This document shows, piece by piece, positions 55,631 to 64,000 of a DNA stretch of 64,000 bases. The DNA is from Lepiota brunneoincarnata. Taxonomy: Eukaryota > Basidiomycota > Agaricomycetes > Agaricales > Agaricaceae. A program made the translations under genes and the position numbers. The stretch's first letter is position 1, and every line of letters begins with the position of its first letter. A model generated the notes under the pieces. That model worked only from the letters and a program-made list of their open reading frames with translations, made no database searches and was not told the DNA's origin. The DNA lies in NCBI GenBank assembly GCA_023014365.1, contig JAEBUN010000064.1, forward strand, positions 1 through 64,000, written 5' to 3'.

Positions 55631-55741
55631 CGTACCAATGGTGGTTCATGCATGCTGCATGGCTGAAATCCGGAACCTCTGGGTGCACGCATCAGCAGAC
55701 CGGGGAGGAACCGTCTGGCCCATTGTCGGCCCCTGTATACT

Positions 55742-56086
55742 TTGTACATCCAGTTCCCTGGTGTTCAACCTTTCGCATTCTCATTTTTGATACATCTCTG
55801 CTTGGAATTATTCAGACCGAACATGGAAATCCAGATCAATGAGGACATCACCGATCTTTACCGTCGGCTTGCCAAGGCCGAGGATCAGACGTCGAGGGCG
55901 ACAGGACTGGACAAAGAAGACGAGGAGCAATTGGAGAAGCGAAACTCTTGGAAGAGTCGGTGGCAGGTGGATCATTCCTTTACCAAAAAAAAAGCCAACC
56001 GGGGGTTTTGTGAAGCGATTTACATGACATTGTACGGATCATATACTGTCATTTTCTATCATAGCACGGCATTCTGCAACCTTTAG
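55742..56086 (+). CDS. Unrecognised exon with charged helix
   Basis: ITDLYRRLAKAEDQTSRATG followed by LDKEDEEQLEKRNSWKSRWQ looks like coding, helical sequence. The N-terminal hydrophobic part and the end are doubtful. It may be a downstream exon of the gene at 54750-55630 in another phase. Confidence 0.3.
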   Translation: MYIQFPGVQPFAFSFLIHLCLELFRPNMEIQINEDITDLYRRLAKAEDQTSRATGLDKEDEEQLEKRNSWKSRWQVDHSFTKKKANRGFCEAIYMTLYGSYTVIFYHSTAFCNL

Positions 56087-56170
56087 TGCCCACGCACGTT
56101 CTTCACGATTGGCTCTGCGTTTCTCAATATCTACAAGCTCTTGCACACAAGCGACGAGTTTATCCCATCC

Positions 56171-56985
56171 TTATTTCCGCTCTTCGCAATCCCGTTTCTG
56201 TGTCTCGCGGATATCAACCAATACTCCGATGAGCTTCGCAATATTCTCGCCGGGTGTGTCTTTGAGATTGCCAGATGATATTCCGCTTGATTTGTTCACC
56301 AGAGTCTCTCTCATTCCGGTCTCGCTGTCTTCGTCGGAGGCTACCACCATCCTTGGCTTCTTTCTGCGGCGCACAGGCAGGACTGGGGATTCATTCACCA
56401 CATCTTCGGAAGAGTCTATTACCGTCGTAGGCACGTCGTTTGCCTTTCCAACCTGACCATCACAGGTCCTGTTGTTTTTCCGAGGAGCAGTCTTGGCGCT
56501 CCGTATTCCTGGGAGGGGGTCTGATGACAAAGGGCAATTTTTTTGCAGGGTGTTGCACTGGAAGTATGGTGGAATGTATTTGCGATTGGAAAACGTCTCT
56601 TGTATCCAGCATTTCGAGCAGTTGCCGCAGGGGGTGCGGGCGGGCATCCATCGGGGGCTGGCACGGGCTAACAAATTACTTTAATCATTTGAGGTGTCAC
56701 GGACCAGAGCAAAGACATACATTTTTGCCACGCTTGGCTTCGTATTCCCTCAACCCCTTTCCCAATGTGAATTTAGGAATAAATCCTGTATTCCATCAAC
56801 AAGTGGTTTTCGGTATTGGGTAGTACACGATGCGTACCTTAATTTACAATCTCAATATCCGAGTCGGACTTGGACCCGGGATCGGGAACACTGCTCTCGC
56901 ACTCGTCCTCCTCTCTCATCCGCTTCTTGGCGGCATTCTCAGCCCCCTTGCCCATCCGTTGTTTGCACCGAGCCGGTTTGAGTTT
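56171..56985 (-). CDS. Cysteine-cluster family member, minus strand
   Basis: From a Met at about 56962 the minus strand reads GKGAENAAKKRMREEDECES and DPGSKSDSDIEI, an intron-like gap, FIPKFTLGKGLREYEAKRGK, then GTATGT...GTTAG and PVPAPDG. A frame change leads to RWMPARTPCGNCSKCWIQET and FQCNTLQKNCPL, then a Ser-rich, basic stretch (RRRKKPRMVVASDEDSETG) and a C-terminal helix (IAKLIGVLVDIRETQKRDCE) ending at 56171. PAPDG, CGxCxxC, a later Cys pair and the terminal helix match the genes at 60844 and 62723. A deletion or unseen splice between PAPDG and RWM makes it possibly defective. Confidence 0.5.
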
Positions 56986-57391
56986 GTCTTTCGATCCCGA
57001 GGGTTCTGTGACTGGTGTCACTGAGAGAAAGTGGGTCGGGTGGTAAGGATGAGAGGTAGACAGAGAATATGAGTCAGGCGAAGGTTTGATCCCAGGTTAG
57101 GGGTTTTACACAAACGATGATCAATTATAAAAATTTAGAGTGAGCGGCAGCTGCCAATCTGGTTGGCTATCTACACCATCGTTGTCCGTCACAGGAGAAG
57201 CCATATGGGCCATTGCTTTCTACGGTCCTTTGGACCTGGTCTGACCTTGATTGGAAATGCTGTCAATGCGTCTGGTCTTGTCAGAGTAACAATATCCCAG
57301 TCACCCGGCTTCTGGGCAAGTATCGAGGAAGCAGATATTTATGACAGGTATATATGCACACTAAAAGAAGTGCCGAGCAAATAGCGCGAGA

Positions 57392-58140
57392 ATGGGGCAT
57401 GTCTACGAAAATTGCGAATGTATATTATCCACAAGCAAGTCAAAATTAATAATTTACTGGGTCCTTTACTGGCCCAATCCGTCGGTGAGACATACAACAC
57501 TCCACCTCGAGCTGAGGACTGACCGAGCGTGCGAGGATGAATTCCTGAATAAATTCCTCTCAATCGATAATACTTCAAGGCACGCTAGCTGGGAAGCAGT
57601 CGCAAAAGCAAGGGAAGAGTGTGAAATCTATGACTTTGTGAGTCCTACGTTCTCATTCTCGATACCTGGTCAAACTGAGGCACGGAGCAGGTCAACGCTG
57701 TAGGTGGCTTACGTGACAGCGACAAGTTCCTCGGCACTCGAGAGAATAACATGTATAACCCGGTTGTAAGTCCTACGTTCTCATTCTCAATACCTGGCCG
57801 AACTGAGGCACGATACAGACCAATGCTGCAGGTGGTTTAGTTGACAACCTTGAGTTCATCGACACTCACACACGGCCGGATACCTCATGGGACCAACTAT
57901 CCCTGATGTCAGTGTTTTCCGGAAGGATAAATCGTCTTCTACAAGACTGGAGAAAAATGCCCAACAAATTCTTGAAATATGTATTTATGCAGTGCTGTCC
58001 CAAGGGTGACCTTCCGGTGCTTCTAGCAGCAAAGGGTTACGTGGACGTCGTCTACCTTACAACTTTGAATTTGATGGACGATCAGCAGCGCTCATCATCC
58101 AAACCGTTAAATGCGGACGGCCGTAATCAGCGTCACATCC
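57392..58140 (+). pseudogene. FunK1-like N-terminal fragment, second copy
   Basis: DEFLNKFLSIDNTSRHASWE and AVAKAREECEIYDF are followed by two tandem intron-like blocks of about 67 bp (GTGAGTCCTACG... and GTAAGTCCTACG...) around LRDSDKFLGTRENNMYNPV. Then comes VDNLEFIDTHTRPDTSWDQL and a decayed end. It matches 35219-35600 in inverted orientation, but here the sequence diverges after VFSGR-like residues. Confidence 0.5.
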
Positions 58141-58296
58141 CCTACAGCTGAGTCCGCACTCTCGCCATGGGTGATTCCCTGTTGGTCTTGGTATGTTAGT
58201 CCACATGCATTCGCAGGAGTTCGCATTCCCTGGCCGACAGCTCGGTCAACAATATAGGTACACTCACTGCCTCCCAAAATAGTATTTCGCCGACAA

Positions 58297-59940
58297 ATGT
58301 GTTCGCCGAAGGGTAGTCTGCGTGAACCGCCCCCGTCGACATTGGCTCGACTCCTGGAGGGGACCCCGGATTCCAGACTGCGACTGAGTACTCCGGAAGT
58401 CCGTCCAAGTAATCTCCCACAACAACCGCCCCTGGGAGCGACAATTCCCATATCTATTCCCACCTTCCCGGCTCCGGAACTCAATGCGCTACAGGTAACA
58501 ACTCCGGAAAACCTACAGCTTGATGCCCAACCATCGCCCACAATTAGCCCGACATCGTCCGTTGCTGCTATCGCTCCGGACGACCCTAGTACCGGCATCG
58601 TTTCCCCACCATCGGATACATTGCAAACGTCTTTCCTGCAAAAGTACGGACTTGTAATCAACACCGAGTTCAACATTATTGTTGTCAATCCGGCTGCGAT
58701 ACGTCAGCATTTCTCAGCGAGGCACAAAGATCTGAATACCCCGCTGACGGTCAGTTCAAAAAAACAATTCCCCGGCACCAAACTCACATTTTTGCCTATT
58801 CAGCCGACATCGACAATTCAGCCTGTGTACGGCCTGGCAACTCCGGTATTCGATTACTATCTTTGCTCGACATGCCATCATTGTTACGCATCAACCACGT
58901 TCTTTCTAAAACATCCATGTTGTCCGTCCACCTACACCAAGTCAACCGCCCAACGCTTTACCGACAATAACTCGAGTTCATGGTTTCCGGTCAAAACAGA
59001 AAAGTCCGAAATTCCGGCTGCCACAGCTCCTTGGACCATTTACGAATCGCAACGTCGTCTAACGCCTCGGTTAACAAAGGAATCGCATGCATACGTTGAT
59101 AATTACCGCGTGCTCCATCAGTTACTTCACAAGGAGGGATGAATGGAGCGGATTGCTGACATCCCCCATGACCGTCTCATCCCACTTGTTGAGTTTTCCA
59201 ACCGCGATTCTGTCTATGGCGGTCTACATGGAGATATTCAAGCGCTTCTAACCAACATACAAGCCACTCTCGATGGCTACTACACTCGTCGCCCCACTGG
59301 TACATGACCCGACGCAGAACACGACCAAGTCCGCGTTAAACATCACGGCAATGTTGGCCCTGAGACGCATTCCAGCTATGCGCGGATTGTTTCCGCTATG
59401 GTCGCTCTCGTCCACCAGATTGGCTTCACCCCGGATGTACCTTACACCTTTCCAATTCCCGAACCCATCAGGGTTGCTTGCTACCGCCTCGTCACAGCCC
59501 TGAAAGATGTACTGACTGCGACCCCGGACGAACCAGACTTTGTCGATGGAGATCTCCGGGATACCGGTCAGGTCGGTGGTGAGTTCGACGAGTCTGACAA
59601 TGAAGGCGAACCTTCTGGCTCTATTCCCTGCACAAGTCAACCTAACCCAACGACGCCTGGTGCTCAAGACGCAATTACGTCCCTCTGGTACCTCCTCTTT
59701 ACTCAGGTCCCCGACAATGACAATCCTTGTGCGGAATTTCTGAGTCCCATATCTCATTACGTTCTCCTCTCATCATTGCGAAAAAATCAGGAATGAGCAG
59801 CAGGCTGAACATTTACTCATACAATTGCTGCCCTCTTATTCACCGGGCGTCTCGTGTTTGCATGGAAGATTACGCAGGTTGCCCGTGAGGATAAACTTCC
59901 ATTACAACAGTACGTATTTCCGTTCCCGACGCTCCATATG
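58297..59940 (+). pseudogene. OrsD/DUF3505-like protein with four in-frame TGA
   Basis: One frame runs without shift, TAA or TAG from 58297 to about 59900, interrupted only by TGA at 59140, 59305, 59794 and 59806. The N-terminal part is Pro/Ser-rich. Next comes KYGLVINTEFNIIVVNPAAI-RQHF-RHK and YYLCSTCHHCYASTTFFLKH-PCC, a double C2H2-like module of the OrsD/DUF3505 type often found before helicase domains in fungi. Beyond the first TGA the text continues as MERIADIPHDRLIPLVEFSN, GLHGDIQALLTNIQATLDGY, ALVHQIGFTPDVPYTFPIPE and LLFTGRLVFAWKITQVARED. Each TGA replaces a CGA-compatible position. A short intron (GTACGT...ACTAG, about 59909-59949) follows, and then the frame decays. The region upstream to 58111 may hold a first exon. 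Confidence 0.6.
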
Positions 59941-59949
59941 AATTACTAG

Positions 59950-60843
59950 GGCGTTCCAAACCTTTGAGTGCAATTTCCGCGAGGAGTCACAAGCTGTAAC
60001 CTCCGTCGCCCCCTGAACCGGATAGACAATCACGTCATCAACTATGAGGCTAATGTTTGGACGAAATGGTTGATTGAAAAGACAGAGCCCCCCGTTTTCC
60101 TTATCTTAGCGGTTATGATTTCTGTTTATGGAGAACCCGGCCAGACGACAAACGCTCCATAAAATACATCCTTTAGGATAGCTTGTGGTTGCATCATCAA
60201 TAATACTTCGTAGTCCCCGCTGCCCGTATGCCTGCCAGCCTGTCAAACCCTTACAACGGCCAATGGCAGTGAAGATCGTCTACTAGATTGACAGCTGCCA
60301 TCCACTCCTAATTAAATTGTCCCATCTATCGGCGATTATTGTACTTATCAATGACTGGAATTTTGTTTCCTTCTTCATCGTCAAATGTCCCCATCGACTA
60401 ATAAAGTTAGATGCATTAGCTAAGAAACTTTGCAGGTACAAAGAACCATCCAAATATTGGCACTCCGTCATTATTTCTTATACCCTCCTTTCTCTCTCTT
60501 ATCTCGTTATGCAATCTGATATTCGCCGTTATGCCAAGAAAACCGGGAAACAGCGGCGGGCATGTTAACACCACTGGCCCTCATCACTCCCTCCCTTATG
60601 TATCGTCCACAGGAGTTAGTAGATGTCATAAGTCGTATCAGACACTCCACCCCCAAAAAACATTGGCGGCCTCAAAAGCGATCTGTCTACCACCCAAAGT
60701 AAAATCAACGACCCCGGAACCGATTCGTACGTGATCATTTGACTGCACCTATTAACCCTCTGCCAAAACGATTCCCGCCGCAGGTTCCTTTAAGCAATCA
60801 CATGACTGGTGGGCACGTGTTATGAATGTGCTCAAACACCAAT
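59950..60843. other. Decayed continuation, no supported gene
   Basis: FQTFECNFREESQAVTSVAP continues the previous pseudogene for about 20 codons, then stops in all frames. 60300-60570 has an open frame with a hydrophobic stretch but no family resemblance. Confidence 0.4.
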
Positions 60844-61976
60844 ATGACCTTTACAACTATCCACACACGACCGTTGAACCCCACTATGAATTCCCGTTTA
60901 CGTCCGCGTTCCGTCGATTCCATTGAGGAAGACAAATGCAAGCTCGCACAGTTGCGCAAGGAACTTGAGGAGGAGGAAAGGGAGCAAGAGCTGCAACAAT
61001 TGCAACGCGAGCTCGCACAATTGCGTAAAGAAGTTGAGGAGGAACGGAAGCTGGAGGTGCTAGTTACCGAGGAGGAGATGGGCCAGCGCAAAGAGCACAA
61101 ACACGCCCACCCGCCGCCCAGCGCTAGAACTGGCAAATCAAGAGCTCGTGTCATACGACAAGGCGACTGCGATGCCTCAAACAACTCGTCGGAGGAGGTG
61201 GCAGTGGTCCAGCACGGTGAGGCTGACTGACACAACTACGCTTGATTTGCATTGACACCTAGTTCAAGATTTTGCCCCAGTTGTTGGTCCATCAATGACG
61301 TTACCCCTTGATCCTCAACAAGCCGTCGAGATGTATTTGCCCAGGGCGCACACGGATGTATGTTATATTTGTTTTTTTGACATGTCCAATACTTCTCACC
61401 TAAAATTCAGCCCACACCAGCTCCTGATGGACGTGTTTTCTGGGACCAAATGCCCTGGATTCCCGCCCCTGTCGAATGTGGTAGCTGCTCAGTCTGTCGG
61501 GTCCCTGAACACCACCCATGCTACGAGTGTCGCTCCTCCGGGCACCCTTGTCCATTTACCGTTGACAATACAAAGATCCCGAGCCAGACGCAATGGCACA
61601 TGGACAATGAAGATGGCAGTCAGCACGATGCCCACCACTCCCCTCGTGGCAACCAACAGAACGCCGGCTCAAGCAACTCCCATGACAGCGCTGCACTCAC
61701 AGAATTGGTTGCAGCCATGACACGACTGGCCGAAGCTCATGAGCAAATCAAGGATGCAATTCAAGACCAAGCCTCAAAACGCATGAATCTTGTGAACAAA
61801 TGCTGCTCTGCATCAAGCTTGCCAAGAATGGGGTTAACCCTTTGGACACCCACAATCCTGATCCTGTTGCCTTCAGGCACAATGCATTAGTGAAGATTTA
61901 CGAAGAATCGAAGAGACGATACCGGACTGTGGCTGGCCAAGGCAAGGGTAAAAATGATGCGTTGGAAATCGATTAG
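60844..61976 (+). CDS. Cysteine-cluster family member C
   Basis: Exons 60844-61216, 61263-61357 and 61411 onward. The N-terminus has a strong coiled coil (two LAQLRKE-LEEE-type heptad runs), then a basic stretch. Exon 2 gives QDFAPVVGPSMTLPLDPQQA. Exon 3 starts PTPAPDGRVFWDQMPWIPAP and holds CGSCSVCRVPEHHPCYECRS with HPCPF: C-x2-C-x2-C-x7-C-x2-C-x6-C. A helix (LTELVAAMTRLAEAHEQIKD) follows. Near 61790 the frame slips: the natural C-terminus (MLLCIKLAKNGVNPLDTHNP, NALVKIYEESKRRYRT, ending at TAG 61974) is in a different frame, so there is a 1-nt indel or an unseen intron. The D|P-x-PAPDG splice junction is the same as in the next gene. Confidence 0.6.
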
Positions 61977-62722
61977 CATGTACAAGTAGAAACTGAGAAT
62001 CATAATGACGTTCTAACTCTGACTTGCAAGAACTATAATAAAGTGCCGGTTATCCTCCTCGCCAGTTCTACTACTTTTTTCTTGCTTGCAGACGGTTCAA
62101 GGTACGCACCCGAGTCCTAACAATTCAAGTGGTTGGGTGCTTATATGCATTCCAGCGAAGTTCCTATGCCAACTTTTGGAGGAACTTATCACCAACGGAA
62201 TACAGGATATCTCGGCTCTTCTTCCCCTCTTGGGCACCGAGCAATGTGAGAAACACATTGTTTCCACTCTTGATGATGACAAGGGCTTTCTCTATGTTGC
62301 AGCTACACCCATCTCTCTCTTCGGCCTTGGGCGCCAGGAAGTTGCATGACGCTGGCCAGAGGGAAAATGATAGTAGGCAGAGATGCCGCGAAGCTTCATT
62401 CGAGGGGTTGGCAGGGACACGTTTCGGCCAGCCTACATTATTGGAAGAACTTGACAGTGTACCTGTACCTCCGCCTCTGCCTCTGCCCTCAAAGTCCCCG
62501 CTCGCACCAATGTCCTCGCCCGTGCCTGAAACTCCGTCTCCCTTCTCCCACCTGTACTGTTATGATTCGTGTATGTATATATTTCATTCTTTTACATTAT
62601 GAACCTTAGTCTTTTTTTTTTTTAGTAGGCTCTCATTGCGTCATGAACAGCTCGCCGCTTGACGACGCATCTTCTCCTCAACTACAACCACCCACCCGCT
62701 TCTCCCCCACAACCTTCAAGTC
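61977..62722. other. Possible small exon, otherwise intergenic
   Basis: 62086-62349 is open (SGWVLICIPAKFLCQLLEEL, HIVSTLDDDKGFLYVAATPI), followed by a Pro-rich frame. Splicing could not be resolved. A T-run at 62613-62623 precedes the next gene. Confidence 0.35.
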
Positions 62723-64000
62723 ATGAACACGTCTGCCCCCAAGATGAGCCTCGACGAAAAACGTTTAAGGATATTGGAACTTGAACGACGAATTGCCCAA
62801 TCAGAGGCCCTGGCGCGGTCGGAGAATCTGGAGAAAGGAGAGGAGCACGATGAGCACGGTGATGATGAAGCGATGGATAGTCAGGTCGCTGGGGCCAAGG
62901 TACGCAAACATTCGCTGGATATAGCTGATACTTTGACAGCGTACAGCGCTCGAACTCTCCGAATAACAACAACACGCCACCGCTCAACGTGGCCCCGGAG
63001 ACTTCAAATGCCATTCCAAAAACTAAAGGAAAGGCCGTGCGAAATGGGAAAGTGGTGTCAGTCGTGGTGCCCAGGTAATCCCCCCGTCAAACGCGATCTC
63101 AAAAAGGTATTGTACTCTCCGTCCGTTACCTCACTCACATAGACTAATTTGGCTGCTGCTGCAGTGCCTCAACCCATCGCCGTCGTTCCAGCACCCCCCA
63201 CACACCCTCTCGTTGATAAATTGCCTCTCAAAGAAGGGATCAAATCGCATTCCGCTCAGAGGATGCAAGATGTAAGTCTTATTTTATTTTCCGGGATGTC
63301 ATTCTGATCAGAATTCGCAGCCCCAGCCCGCCCCTGACGGTTACGTCTATGGGAATGGCATGCGTTGGATCCGTGCAGATGTACCTTGTGGCAGGTGTCA
63401 GGCTTGTTGGGTACGCGAAACCTGGTCCTGCGAAACACATGCCTGCTTCGAGTGGTACAAAAAGAAAATCAGATGCGAAGTTCAATGGCCTGCCGCCGCC
63501 ATTGCCTCTATTCGAAAACAAAAGCGAGCGAGGGCCCCCCCATCTGACGACGACTACGACGAACCCATTGTCCAACCGACCAAACGTCGCAAGGCCGCTG
63601 TCCCCGTTATCCGCAACATCATTGTCGATGATCCACTCGAGCCTCTTGTTGGAGAAACAACCACCCCTGTTACTTCTGCCACCCCTGCCCCACTGACGCC
63701 CCTGCCTCATCAACCAGAGGCTGTCGACCCCATCACCCATCCAGAATTGGCGAGTGGTAAAGCAAAACTCGGGCAAAAGGATCTTCTGTTCGGCATTGCC
63801 CGGATTTTAAACAACATCCACGAAGCCCAAGCAGAAACTCGTCGGGAGGCTAAGGATTATTATAACCGCCAAGAACAACGCACGGAGACTATGATCGACC
63901 TCATCAAAAAGCGGGACAAACGTGAACGACGCGCATTCGAGCTAGAACTTGCCAAGGCTGGGGCTCCACCCGGAGTCGATAGCAAGGACCCATCGGTGCG
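62723..64000 (+). CDS. Cysteine-cluster family member D, partial at window end
   Basis: Exon 1 (62723-62899) encodes a charged helix (EKRLRILELERRIAQSEALA). Further exons are 62947-63106 (SNSPNNNNTPPLNVAPETSN; a 1-nt frame slip near 63070 precedes NPPVKRDLKK), 63143-63271 (TNLAAAAVPQPIAVVPAPP) and 63321 to beyond 64000. The last exon begins PQPAPDGYVYGNGMRWIRAD and holds CGRCQACWVRETWSCETHAC with KKKIRC (C-x2-C-x2-C-x7-C-x4-C-x8-C). A basic stretch (PTKRRKAAVPVIRN) and a long C-terminal helix (LLFGIARILNNIHEAQAETR) follow, open to the window edge. The introns are 47, 36 and 49 nt. A nuclear, zinc-binding protein is inferred; the family is not named here. Confidence 0.6.

Noticed and set aside
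12780..59808. TGA reassigned to an amino acid in this genome
   Set aside because: Several apparently intact genes (for example cysteine-cluster gene A and the JmjC gene) terminate at TGA, and the interrupted genes also carry frameshifts or truncations in many cases.

Overview
This window is a mosaic of ordinary and repetitive DNA from a filamentous basidiomycete, most likely an Agaricomycete. The evidence is very short introns (about 45-60 nt, GT...AG, CTAAC-type branch points) in every gene that can be spliced cleanly, C-x2-C-x6-C zinc-cluster proteins, FunK1-type kinase pseudogenes, and dispersed genes for 2-oxoglutarate/Fe(II) dioxygenases of the fungal TET/JBP type and of the JmjC type. 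The order or genus cannot be read from the sequence. There is no rRNA, CRISPR or bacterial-style operon.

Left part (1-8 kb): a minus-strand gene with a C-terminal Zn2Cys6 cluster (1.0-2.4 kb), then a chimeric fragment of an APN2-like AP endonuclease joined to succinate dehydrogenase flavoprotein (3.0-3.6 kb). The fragment abuts one copy of a dispersed 330-bp repeat. Low-complexity pyrimidine-rich DNA follows.

Central part (8-46 kb) is a nest of mobile and duplicated sequence. An apparently intact TET/JBP-like dioxygenase gene (8.1-9.8 kb) is followed by a decayed SNF2-like helicase, a decayed uridine kinase/UPRT copy, a decayed second dioxygenase-like gene (19.4-21.0 kb), two solo LTRs with perfect 5-bp target duplications (17.4 and 22.5 kb), a complete hammerhead ribozyme motif (24.86 kb), an RS-rich pseudogene, and CorA and FunK1 pseudogenes. 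It ends in a 9.8-kb structure (36,041-45,831) bounded by inverted repeats of about 1.8 kb that are nearly identical. That structure carries an apparently intact nine-exon JmjC gene, a second inverted uridine kinase/UPRT copy and a captured HbrB (TORC2 subunit) fragment. Both dioxygenase genes lie beside copies of the same 590-bp repeat.

Right part (45.9-64 kb): a cluster of lineage-specific cysteine-cluster proteins (45.9, 47.7, 56-57 on the minus strand, 60.8 and 62.7 kb) that share intron positions and a PAPDG / CGxCxxC or C-x2-C-x6-C signature. They are interspersed with a small zinc-finger-like protein gene and an OrsD/DUF3505-like pseudogene.

A theme unites the window. Thirteen interrupted reading frames were found to carry in-frame TGA where a CGA arginine codon is the simplest ancestor, and the single substitution separating the two arms of the inverted repeat is also a CpG transition. 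This looks like cytosine deamination at (methylated) CpG in repeats, next to genes whose families oxidise methylated DNA or histones.
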